Assembly (NCBI GenBank): GCA_037953745.1
Contig: JBAKBP010012285.1
Location: forward strand, 1-64,000
DNA: 64,000 nt
DNA from: Lithodes maja
Taxonomy: Eukaryota > Arthropoda > Malacostraca > Decapoda > Lithodidae
Direction of reading: 5' to 3'
The notes beneath the pieces are model-generated. The model did no database searches and had not been told where the DNA came from. It saw only the letters and a program-made list of their open reading frames with translations. The position numbers were made by a program, and so were the translations under genes. Each line of letters starts with the position of its first letter. Positions within the stretch are counted from its first letter, which is position 1. Of the stretch, positions 11,497-21,423 are shown piece after piece.

Positions 11497-11831
11497 AAAT
11501 TGTGCAATGGGGAATCAACACCTGCCCAAGAGAAGACAGAATTTCACCCCACGAGCTAGTTTTTGGAGTGACCCCCCTGCTACTACCCTTACGTTATCTA
11601 GCTGCCCCATATGAGCCCTCCTCTAATTTCGACCAATCTCTAGTACACCTAAAAATCCGACTACGCCAGATTCAGTATGTTCAAGACCTCCACCCAGATG
11701 AGACCTCCAAAACCAGCCCACATAGCATTGGTGATCTTGTCATGGTTGCACATTTACCAGTCCCATCCAAAATGAAGCCTAGATTCAAGGGTCCTTTTGA
11801 AATTTTATCTGTGCCTAATTGTTATCAAATT
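11355..11831 (+). pseudogene. Integrase C-terminal part
   Basis: The frame carries SPYWPQGKSICERSHRTI with the catalytic Glu, then the HELVFGV block and a GDLVMVAH/RFKGPFEIL region typical of the integrase C-terminus. It is cut at 11831 by a LINE-B insertion; the open frame continues to 12179 only by reading into antisense LINE sequence. The same register resumes after the insertion at 12276. Confidence 0.88.
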
Positions 11832-12265
11832 CTATCTATTTATCTATTGCCTGACGCCGTGATCCCCGAAGGGGTGGCCACGAACGAACCACCCCCATGC
11901 ACCTCTGTCCCCAGTCAGTCGATGCCCCTCCCCCCAACCAGCACCGCCTTCGTTCATATACTTCCTCACTCCATCCTTCCACCTCTCTATCAGTCTACCT
12001 CTCCCTCTCTGTCCCTCCACCTCGCTCTCATACACCCTCTTAGTCATTCTCGTCGCTTTCCATACGTTCCATACGGCCGAACCATCTCAAGTTGTTCCTT
12101 TTCACACTTTCCAGCACATCTACCTCCACACCACATCCCCTTCTTACTTCCTCATTTGTCTGTCTCTCCCTCCATGTAACTCTGCACGCACTTCTTAAGT
12201 AATTAATTTCCACTGCTCTCACTCTTGGTCTGAGTCTCTCAACCAATGTCCATGCTTCGCTTCCA
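11832..12265 (-). mobile_element. LINE-B 3' fragment nested in the Gypsy integrase
   Basis: A 434-bp 5'-truncated copy of the LINE-B 3' end (compare 18119-18550), minus strand, ending in a short (TAGA)-type tail at the left. A 10-bp target duplication, TTATCAAATT, flanks it at 11822-11831 and 12266-12275. The fragment starts within the C-terminal domain of the RT protein. Frameshifts relative to the longer copy show it is decayed. Confidence 0.95.
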
Positions 12266-12275
12266 TTATCAAATT

Positions 12276-13702
12276 ACCATTAACTATTTTGGTGAATCAC
12301 GCACGTATCGTAACAGGCATGTACGTAGGTTTCAGCCTATCAATGACAATGATGTAATGCTTGTTAATCCTAATCAAAATGACATGTTGCCTGATGACAA
12401 TAATTCCAGCTTAGGATCCACAGAGCCCACCCTTCCTGAGCTACTTCCTCCTCCCTCTCCTTCCTGTCGACCAAAACCTCATGTTGACTTAAACAACTTG
12501 CTTAAGTCTCATTCACCTGTCCCTAGAACTTTATCTCATACTCCAACTGCTGCACCTTCTCCTTCAGTACACACTCCCACTCCCACTCGAACTGTCTCTG
12601 CCCCTCCTATTCTTCCTACTCAACCCACTATCCGACTTCCTAGTTAATTAGCTCTTCAACCATCACCTCCTCAACCGTCTGCTTCTGTAACGTTACCTTC
12701 CTCAATCTTCCGGTACTCAACCTACAACACCTGTTATCACCAACCTTCCTTCCACTTCTCAGTCTCATGCTAGTTCTTCCTCTCCTACTTCAGCATCATC
12801 TCCGCCAACTTCGGACATCCTTTCTCCACCGCTTTTACCTATCCCTCTTGACTCACCAAATATACCTAAACCAACCTACGCTTCCAAACTGAAGTCTCCA
12901 AAACCTACAAATAGACCAACTGCAACTTCTTCAACTTCTCGACCTATCCCTATTCTGCAAAAGTCTCATCCTCAACCTACTACTAGTACTCAATCTTCTC
13001 CTTTGATCAGGCCGACTCCAAATAAATTTAATCAGCCCCCTCTTTCTCACAGCTCAGCTTCTTCCCCCTCCCCTAAATCTCATGTAAATAAACCTATTAT
13101 AATACCCACTCGGTCTCACCCTATATGTACAAGTTCCGGCCGACGTGTGACTCCACCTCAAAGGTGGGCTCCAACCTTCCAACCCACCTACATCCGAAGG
13201 GATCCCCTTCTCAAGCAGCCGCCACCCAAACCAGCCACGCCTCCTACAGCTAGTGCGACCAACACTCTCCTGCAGCCCACTAACACTGACGACAGCAGTC
13301 CGCCTTCAACAACCAGTGGAAGCAGGTCAGCTCCCAACAATACTCCTGCCACTCCAAGCCTGCCCAGTTCTCCTACCACGACAAAAGACACTAGGCCATC
13401 CGGAATCACACCTACTGCCACTCCAAACATTCCCGGTTCTCCTGCCCCCTTCACCTCCACCTCCGTCATTACCAAGGCTCGGAATGAAAATAGACAGAAT
13501 TGCTTTCGTGGAGGATGCAAAATTCAGAACCATCAAAACCACAGCAGAATTCTTACAGTTGGCCAGGGATAAAAAAGAAGACTGGCTGATCCACGTTACA
13601 ATGTACCCCAAGAAACCTGCTGACGTTCCCAACACACAATGGTTCCTCACCATGCACAGCATCCCACCCACTCGCCACGTCTCGTACCACCAGAACGTAT
13701 AA
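12276..13702 (+). pseudogene. Post-integrase proline-rich region of the Gypsy element
   Basis: The integrase tail resumes here (YFGESRTYRNRHVRRFQP), then a long Pro/Ser/Thr-rich stretch follows, split over frames at 12276-12647, 13003-13572 and 13253-13702. A GRRVTPPQRW motif near 13140 resembles basic tails of other Gypsy integrases. The last part is non-repetitive (FRTIKTTAEFLQLARDKKEDW) and ends with TAA about 40 bp before the polypurine tract. This may be a pol extension or a third product; no envelope-like transmembrane segment is visible. Stops and frame changes show decay. Confidence 0.55.
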
Positions 13703-13708
13703 AATTAG

Positions 13709-13743
13709 ATCGCGCGGTCGCGATTTATTTACGAAGAATGTGG
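13709..13743 (+). other. Hairpin and polypurine-tract region before the right LTR
   Basis: ATCGCG (13709-13714) and CGCGAT (13719-13724) form a perfect 6-bp stem with a 4-nt loop. GAAGAATGTGG (13733-13743) directly before the LTR is the best polypurine-tract candidate. Confidence 0.5.
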
Positions 13744-15335
13744 TGAGATGACCGGTCTCAAGCGTGTACCGGAGGAAACGGTACACCGCATAGCCAGTAT
13801 ACGAACACCATCATCAAAGCCCAAAAGCCAGAGGAAACAAGGGAGGACACCGCAAATACAAGAGTCATCCCTACGGTCACATCTACCACAGTTGGTCATC
13901 CCAGCCGTGTTCTACCATGCCTACCTCCTTCTGGGAGAACGGAGGGCCTCAACAACCAATCACAGCCACTACCAATGAACCAACCACAGACACCCTGGGA
14001 CAGCTAATTACAACTCCACTTCTCTACATGGCCTCCACCAATAAGAATGCATCCTCTGCAGTCCAGCCCAATTTGGACTACACCGAGCAGTTGTATATGC
14101 AATCAACCAATCCATGACCTGAATGTTACAGGCATAAATGGAATTAGAGTCTACCCTGTAGGACTTTACTTAGGAATATACAAGTAGAATTCCATATCTA
14201 TGCATCATCATATAATTATAAACCCTGAAGGACAACACTAGCAATAAAGGCCTTAAGTAGGTTAAGTAAGTTGTAGTAACCTTCGGCCTCACCAATGCTT
14301 AATATAGTAATAAGATGACACCTTGGAAATAGGCCCAGGTAGTTATACCTCGTTTCCAAGGCTAGGATTAATATGTACCTCGCAACAGCCAATTTACCTT
14401 TTTCTCCATAACCCTATAGCCCCGAAAACCTAGCCACAGGAGTCAAGAATAAATTAGCATAGGACTTCAGGAAAATCTGAATAGAGTATGCAAAAACACC
14501 TCACTAATAGTCTTCCACCTTCGGGCTCCGACTTCAAGTAAAAGTGTCTGGCTTTACCTCAGCCTCCCCTCCCCCCTCGAGAGTACTCCTGAAGTACCTC
14601 CTGTAGTACTCCTGAAGTGCTACCTGTCTGCTGCCTGACCCTAGGACCACCTGCTACCTGACGCCCTGGACCTAGGACCCCTGCTCAAGTGACGTTAACA
14701 ACCCTGAAGTGCTGTCCTCTACCATCGCTCCGTGTCGGCCAGACCGGTACTCTCAACCCCTGCCCTCCAAATACTTAAGTGTCTCTATGTATCTTTTGTT
14801 GGTTATTGTTGTGAGGTATTGATTATGTAAATATGTGAAACTTGCTGTGTGCTTATTCAATTGTGATCTGTGCCCGAGATCTCGTATGTGCGTAATACAT
14901 TCATCCTTCTGAAATTGTGATTATTCTGTGTTAAGTTTGACATTCATCTTTGATCTGTGTTAAATCCCTGTTTGCCTTTTATACGATTACGCATACGTTA
15001 CATACCTGTGTTATTAATTTCTATAAAGACCACATGCTCGCAGATTTACTAACTACATGTATTATGATTTATTATTCGGGAATTGAAGTCGCAGTATATT
15101 CCGTAATTGATCCTTATTCATATCACTGTTTGCCTAGCACCCACGCCCGATTTGCCAATGAGTTCATAGTCTCAGTCCTTTATTGATTCCCCTTTTAATT
15201 TCCCTCATCCTTCGTGAAGGTTATTTTATGAACGTTTGTTTCTGTTCTGTTGATTATTGATGTAGTGATATTCAAGTTCAATGCCTAGGAATTCTTCCGC
15301 ATAGTTTCGTATCGCATTTATATACATCCCCTTAA

Positions 15336-15756
15336 CCCACTGAGCCCCAGCAACGCAATGTATGTAACGCTAAACCCCAGCGACGCAAACGTTGCGTCCA
15401 TGTTACTCCGGTCCCAATTACTCCAGTTCTATGGCACCTAGAGGGCTCAGATTTGTATGGGAACTGTGTAAATATCCCACACAACCATGCTAATGGATAA
15501 AAACTCTCCAAGTCCATCCGCGTGCGCGTGAGCGCGCAAAAACCGGTATTTTGGGTGTTTTTGCCTTCAATATTTTACTTTTGTAAAATCGACTTTCGGG
15601 GGCTCCGTAGAACCAATTTTTGACCTTTTGGTCGTTTTTTTGTGGTTTTTCCTTCATTCCTAACCCATTCGCTATTGTTTCTGGATTTTTTTTTTTTTTC
15701 AAATCCTGGTGGTCCCTGGTGGTACATTTAATTTAAACTTGCTGGGGCTCAGTGGG
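15336..15756. mobile_element. piggyBac-like MITE 1 in the right LTR
   Basis: 421 bp with 16-bp perfect terminal inverted repeats, CCCACTGAGCCCCAGC, flanked by TTAA at 15332-15335 and 15757-15760. The left LTR shows the empty site with a single TTAA near 5997. The TTAA target and CCC start are piggyBac hallmarks. No coding capacity. Confidence 0.95.
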
Positions 15757-15761
15757 TTAAC

Positions 15762-16520
15762 ATACACTAATTGTGCCTGTGTATTTGATTCCCATTGCTT
15801 TTGTTAACTTGTTCAGATTCAATCACTGATACTGATTTATAAGTAATAATGAGTAGGACTTCGTCGCCCGCGCCAAACATACGCTAATTGTGCCTGTGTA
15901 TTTATTCCCATCGTTTCTGTTAACCCACTGAGCCCCAGCTAGTTATAAATAAATGTACCACCAGGGACCAGCAGGTTTTGAAATTTTGTTTTTTCCAGAA
16001 ACAATAGCGAATGGGTTATGAATGAAGGAAAAACCACAAAAAAAAAAACGATCAAAAAGGTCAAAAAGGGGTCCCACGGAGCCCCCGAAAGTCGATTTTA
16101 CAGGAGTAAAAAATTGAAGGCAATAACCCAAAAAAAACATGTTTTTGCGCGCTCACGCGGTTGGACTTTGAGAGTTTTCAACCATCAGCATGGTTGCGTG
16201 GGATACTTACACTGTTCCCATACAAATCTGAGCCCTCTAGGTACCATAGGACCGGAGTAATTAACACTGACGCAACATATGTGATGCTGGGGTTTAGCGT
16301 TACATACATTGCCGACGCACTGTTTGCGTCGCTGGGGCTCAGTGGGTTAACTTGTTCAGACTCGATCACTGATACTGAATTTTAAGTATTAATGAGCAGG
16401 ACTTCGTCGCCCGCGCCCTAGTTATTATTTAACTACGATTTTATTTGTTTGTTTCTGTTAACTTGTTCAGATCCAATTACTGATACTGAATTGAAGTATT
16501 AATGAGCATTGCTGTGTCAT
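15762..16520 (+). repeat. Three tandem promoter units in the right LTR, interrupted
   Basis: Units like those at 6001-6225: the first near 15762, the second near 15881 split by MITE 2, and a third, partial and diverged unit near 16440-16510. Confidence 0.8.
15924..16346. mobile_element. piggyBac-like MITE 2, opposite orientation
   Basis: 423 bp, the same 16-bp termini, TTAA at 15920-15923 and 16347-16350. Its interior is the reverse complement of MITE 1: the ACGCTAAACCCCAGC-side block is at the left end of MITE 1 and the right end of MITE 2. The empty site is present in the left LTR near 6160. Confidence 0.95.
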
Positions 16521-17365
16521 ATGCGCCCCAGTGATTATTAACCACCTTTTCATATTGATCAACTCTATACGTAAATACCGTATTATTCATGGTTGATCAT
16601 ATTCACTTATATTGTGTAAAGTAGAACAAATTATCACCACTTTGACTTGTGTCAGTTAAACCTTCTCGCTTTACTCGATTATATATACATATATTAATAC
16701 GAATTCCTAAGCTTGTTTCGTTATCTTAGCATATGATCACGTAATATACATACTTTATAAAATATAAATTCATCTTTCCCGGGATTTGTTATATCTCATT
16801 TATTCCAAATTAAATTATCTATTCCCCCATACCATTTATATTCTTATTGAATTTGCAGTAAGAACATTGTTGCATAAAGTATAAACTTACATATCACTAA
16901 CGCAGTCCAGCTAGTGACCTGACAGGTGACCCCTACCTGAGGTCAATTATACGCGGTCTATATTTAAGTCTCACCTCGAGCGCACCGTGTGACTCACCTG
17001 CCGTACAGGGAGTCAATATTTGTAAACATCAACTCGTTTCATCTCCGTTTGCTGGGTAGTATCCTACATCTGAATAAATCTTTTCATTAATCACGGAAGA
17101 TACTCGACCCTCAATTATTATTGTGTTGAGGGCTAATACTTATTTATGTGTGTTACTAGCTTTATGTATACTTTCCTATTTTGATTCAATTTATGCTAGA
17201 CACTCTCCATTGAGTTGTTCTAGTACTCATGACTCCAAGCTTCTTGATACTAGTAATATTATTAGTACAATTCAGGAAGCACCCTTTGATGTACCATTAT
17301 GTACGTGATCTCGAGATAGAGAATATCATGATGAGACGTGCCATTACACCAACTGTGCCCCATTA

Positions 17366-17371
17366 AATAAA
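17366..17371 (+). terminator. Poly(A) signal of the right LTR
   Basis: AATAAA followed by a GT-rich element, at the same LTR position as 7077-7082. This is the copy that would end the genomic transcript. Confidence 0.65.
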
Positions 17372-17562
17372 ACTATATTTATATGTTAATGCTTGTGTTG
17401 TTATTGAGTATTATATTGTCCTCTTGAATACCTTATATATTACATAAAGATCCTACTCGGGATGTGCCTGTCAAGAGTATAAAAGTCCATCAAACCATAA
17501 TTGGATTGTTTTACGGACTGATCCAAGGGAATTAAAATATTATAGCCCGTCGTAACATTAAT

Positions 17563-17984
17563 ATTGATTACAATTATTATCATAAGGATGATTGTGGCGT
17601 ACCGTATAAAGTGACAATGATTGACAACAGTACCGGCGATTTACAAGTAGTATAATTTAGTCAATCACTGAATTTGTACACGTAAAACCGATTGCCTAGC
17701 TCTTACGGCCATATTATTAAACCTCACTTATTGTACGTGAAGGCCTAGACTTTCATAAACGAAATAAACCAAAATATATGGTGATCTTTCTAAAAATTAA
17801 TGGGATTGAATCCTTTATCACAACATAGCACTCAGGTATTATATCTTATTTATATACAGTATAGGGTTGGTAGCACCATCTTCCTTTCATTAAATATAGG
17901 GGTTACCTCTTAGCATATAATGAGGTAATTATCGTATTACATATTATGTTAAGTTAATTTTGAAATAATAATAGATTGAATAGA
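17563..17984. other. AT-rich stretch, nothing recognised
   Basis: No gene, tandem repeat or element end seen between the Gypsy target duplication and the hairpin at 17985. Confidence 0.6.
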
Positions 17985-18111
17985 AACACCATTTGAGGAG
18001 GAGCACTTTATTGACAGCGTTTCACAAATAGCTGCTTCAGATCACTAACTGTGACCTGAAGAATCTATGTGCAAAATGTTGTCAATATAGTGTTGTTCCT
18101 CAAATGGTGTT
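17985..18111. repeat. Long hairpin, probable small MITE
   Basis: Termini AACACCATTTGAGGA and TCCTCAAATGGTGTT are perfect 15-bp inverted repeats, and imperfect complementarity continues inward for most of the 127 bp (CACTTTATTGACA against TGTCAATATAGTG). The LINE-B 3' tail lies 8 bp to its right. No clear target duplication. Confidence 0.75.
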
Positions 18112-18125
18112 AATATTCTATCTAT

Positions 18126-19712
18126 CTATCTATTGCCTGACGCCGTGATCCCCGAAGGTGTGGCCACGAACGAACCGCCCCATGCACCTCTGTCCCCAGT
18201 CAGTCGACGCCCCTCCCCCCAACTAGCACCGCCCTCGTTCATATACTTCCTCACTCCATCCTTCCACCTCATATTCGGTCTACCTCTCCCTCTCTGTCCC
18301 TCCACCTCGCTCTCGTACACCCTCTTAGTCATTCTCTCGCTTTCCATACGTTCCATATGGCCGAACCATCTCAAGTTGTTCCTTTTCACACTTTCCAGCA
18401 CATCTACCTCCACACCACACCTCCTTCTTACTTCCTCATTAGTCTGTCTATCCCTCCATGTAACTCCGCACGCACTCCTTAAGTAATTCATTTCCACTGC
18501 TCTCACTCTTGGTCTGAGTCTCTCAACCAACGTCCATGCTTCGCTTCCGTAAGTCAGTGTCGGGATTACCACACTGTCATGCAAGGACTTCTTCACTTCC
18601 ATACTGACCACCCTATTTCTTGTTACTGCTTTTAGCGTTCCTACAACCCTCTTCCCCTGTTGTACCCTCTCCCGCACTTCTTCATCCATAGTCCCATCTT
18701 TACTCAACACACTGCCCAGATACTTAAAAGAGTTCACGATCTCCATAGCCTGACCATTCAGCTTCACCTCACACTCTGTGACTTCACCCCTTTCGAAGAC
18801 AACCTTGCTCTTCCCCGTATTTACCTTCAAATTCCGTTTTTCGCACACTGTTCCAAACTCATTTACCAGACCCTGCAACTCCCATTCATTATCACTCATC
18901 AGAACTGTATCATCCGCAAACAGCAGTATAGGTAGCTTCCACTCAATTCCCTCCCTTTTCAGCGATACACCAACATCCACTGCTCTTGATAGTATTTCTT
19001 TCATGACTCCATCCATATATACAGTAAACAACCACGGGTACATCACACACACCTGTTTCAAACCAACATTCAGGTCAAAGAACTCGCTCTGCTCACTCTC
19101 CACATGTACTGCCGCCTTTGCACCCTCATACATGCTCTTCACTGCTTTCAGCAACTTGCCCTCTACTCCGTATATTCTTAGTACTTTCCACAAACCTTCT
19201 CTATCCACTCTGTCATAGGCCTTCTCCAAGTCCATAAAGGCAACATACACCTTTTGTTTCTTCTCCAGATACTTCTCCACAACACAATTCAGGGTAAAAA
19301 TCTGATCTACACATCCTCTTCCCTTCCTAAAACCTCTCTGCTCGTCGCCTATCCATTTCTCCGTTCTCACTCTCACTCTCTCAATCACGACCCTACTGTA
19401 TACCTTCCCTACTACGCTTAGAAGACATATTCCTTGGTGGTTACCACACACTCCTCTTTCCCCTTTGCCCTTATATAGGGGAACTATTATGCCAGTCTTC
19501 CAGTCATCGGGTGCACTCCCCTTCTCCCATGCTAGTTTGCACATTTTCCATACCCATTCTATCACTATCTCACCACCATGCCTCAACATTTCCCCACACA
19601 CTCCATCTGTTCCTGGTGCTTTCCCCAAATTCACTCTTTTCATGGCTTCCCACACTTCTGACCTCCTGATCCCCACCTCCTCCTCCACTACTTCTCTTCT
19701 TCTCCCTCCCAT
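18126..19712 (-). pseudogene. RT and C-terminal domain of LINE-B
   Basis: A 528-residue frame. Motifs in order: GKAPGTDGV (about 31-39), IIVPLYKGKGE, RGFRKGRGCVDQIF, FMDLEKAYDRVDREG, GLKQVCVMYPWLF, catalytic LLFADDTVLMSD with both Asp intact, then SFKYLGSVLS, TYGSEAWTL, and the C-terminal WFGHMERMESERMTKRVYE and RGRGRPNMRWKDG blocks. The coding frame ends at TAG inside the (TAGA) tail. In GLKQVCVMYP, Val and Tyr replace the usual Gly and Ser, likely decay changes. Upstream parts lie in other frames. Confidence 0.95.
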
Positions 19713-19762
19713 ACCATATCCAGCTATGTTTGCTGGCTCTTCATTCCCTTACATTTAGCAAC

Positions 19763-20363
19763 TCACTGAAGTACTCCCCTCCATCTTTCGACTCTCTCTT
19801 GCTTCTCGGCTAGCATTCTCCCATTCTTATCTTTCACACCCTTACTGTTTCCCTTGCTACCTTCCCTAACTTTCTTGACTTCTTTCCAGAACAGTTTCTT
19901 ACTCTCCCTCCATTTTACACTCAGATTCCTTCCAAATTCCTCATCTACTCTTCTCTTACTTTCCTTCACTACTCTCTTCACCACCCTCTTACTCTCCACG
20001 CACCTCGCATCGTTTCTGTCTCTCGGAATCTTCATTCCCTCTACTACCCAACCACTCTCTATATGCTTTCTTCTTTTCTTCCACAGCTATTCTTACCTCT
20101 TCTGTCCACCATGCTGTACCTTTCACCACTCCCCTCCCTCTTCTCCTCACTCCACACACCTCCTCACATGCTGCACAGATCTCATCCTTAAACACCTTGC
20201 TCATCTCCTCCACTTCCTCCATAACTTCCAGGTCGAACCCACCTACTGTAGTTGTCTTTCCACTGCTCTCCTGTACTCCTCCCTGACTTCCTCCTCCTGC
20301 AACCTCTCCACCCTCCTCACCATTCCACCCTCCTCTCGCCTCCCTCCAGCTCTCCTCACCCAC
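19763..20363 (-). pseudogene. Linker between endonuclease and RT of LINE-B, two frames
   Basis: Two overlapping frames (20363-19989, then 20035-19763) read AWWTEEVRIAVEEKKKAYREWL and KESKRRVDEEFGRNLSVKWRESKKLFWKEVKKVRE. These are the lysine-rich WW/W..E motifs that join endonuclease to RT in RTE-like and BovB-like proteins. The frame change at about 20000-20035 is one of the lesions of this copy. Confidence 0.8.
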
Positions 20364-21149
20364 TTCTTTTGTATCCTAACCTTAGCTACCACTACATAAT
20401 GATCAGACAGACCCCCTCCAATACCCCTATACACCCTAGCATCCATCACAGATTTCTTCATTCGTTCATCCACATATACATAATCAATCAATGACTTTCG
20501 TTCCACCACTGTCTTATCCTTCATCGTCAACATCCGTTTCCACGTGTACCTGTGGATCATTCTGTGTCGGAAGAAGGTGTTGGCTATCCACAGCCTCCTC
20601 CCCACACATACATCCACAAGTGCACTACCATTCCCATTCACCTCTGATGGTACCCCCCACCCTCCCACCACTCCCTCAACTTTCCTATCACCCACCTTAC
20701 CATTCATATCCCCAATCAGAAATATTCTTTTGTTCTTGTCAAACTTCTCCAGGCACGCCTCCACATTCATCCAGAACTCCTCTTTCTTTCTTTCAAGTAT
20801 ATCCTCTGTCGGGGCATACACGCATACAATCACCCACGTTTGTATTCCTACTTTCATTCTCACCTACAACAATCCTTGAACCCACAGACCCATACTCTCT
20901 TACACATTCCTTCCATTTGCTACTTACAAACAAACATGCACCTTCTCTCGCTGTTCCTTCAGTCACGCCAGCACACACACCCATTCCACACTCCCACTCT
21001 CTCACATCTGAACCTTTCCATTTGGTCTCTGTCATTCCACATACATCCAGCCTGGCATTTACTAACACTTCCAGAACCTCTCTCTCTTTTGTGCCATCAT
21101 TCATGCCACTAACATTCCACGTAGCCATTCTCAGAATGTCCGAAGGCAT
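20243..21149 (-). pseudogene. APE-type endonuclease of LINE-B
   Basis: Two frames (21149-20793 and 20863-20243) together hold all catalytic blocks of an AP-endonuclease-like nuclease: RMATWNVSGM near the start, MTETKW with the catalytic Glu, WVIVCVYAPT, IGDMNGKVGD, RYTWKR and GGLSDHYVVV. A frameshift lies near 20800-20860. The nuclease would nick target DNA for target-primed reverse transcription; this copy cannot be translated as one protein. Confidence 0.93.
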
Positions 21150-21423
21150 GTCCTTAGTCGGTCGTGGTTCGTCAACGTTGGTTCCGTCCGCATCCGAGGC
21201 TGTTCGTTCGTTTTTCTTTGCTTAGATATTTTTTTCCGGGTGGGGGTCGCAAGCCCACCGACCCAACCTCTTTAGTCACCTCTTACGACACGTAGAAGGC
21301 ACGTGGGGCATATTCTATTCCCTAACCCCCAGGGGGGAATATTCAATTAAGTTATGTTTTGACTTGACTGTTTATTTCAGTGTCTGTGCCTCGGGAGTGT
21401 GAGAACTGTCACTTCGGAGTTTA

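Larger units (their letters stand above)
4409..17557 (+). mobile_element. Gypsy-type LTR retrotransposon, decayed, with nested insertions
   Basis: A 13.1-kb element with direct LTRs (4409-7268 and 13744-17557) starting TGAGATGACC and ending TAACA. Five-base target duplications, TTAAT, lie at 4404-4408 and 17558-17562. The internal order is gag, protease, RT, RNase H, integrase and a proline-rich 3' region, the standard Ty3/Gypsy order. All pol segments are broken by frameshifts, and the gag start codon appears lost. Insertions acquired later are a LINE-B 3' fragment (11832-12265) and two piggyBac-like MITEs in the right LTR (15336-15756 and 15924-16346). The LTRs are unusually long for the family. 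Confidence 0.95.
13744..17557 (+). repeat. 3' LTR of the Gypsy element
   Basis: 3814 bp. The excess over the left LTR is explained by two MITEs with their TTAA duplications (852 bp) and one more tandem promoter unit (about 100 bp). TATA-like TATATTTAAG at 16959-16968; half-sites at 16915-16920, 16924-16929 and 16940-16945. Confidence 0.95.
18119..21337 (-). mobile_element. LINE-B: near full-length non-LTR retrotransposon
   Basis: A 3.2-kb minus-strand insertion with a 7-bp direct repeat, AATATTC, at 18112-18118 and 21338-21344. Element sense: CCCCCCTGGGGGTTAGGG start, about 190 bp of 5' UTR, an APE-type endonuclease, a linker, RT, a C-terminal domain, then a (TAGA) tail with virtually no 3' UTR. 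RTE-like in its short single-protein layout and tail; the clade is tentative. Several frameshifts make it inactive. Confidence 0.93.

Noticed and set aside
12276..13702. Envelope gene after the Gypsy integrase
   Set aside because: Proline/serine-rich with no signal peptide or transmembrane segment; more likely a pol extension or gag-like tail.
18660..21225. Many long plus-strand frames opposite LINE-B
   Set aside because: They are antisense shadows of the endonuclease and RT, rich in Ser, Thr, Pro and His as expected from the reverse strand.
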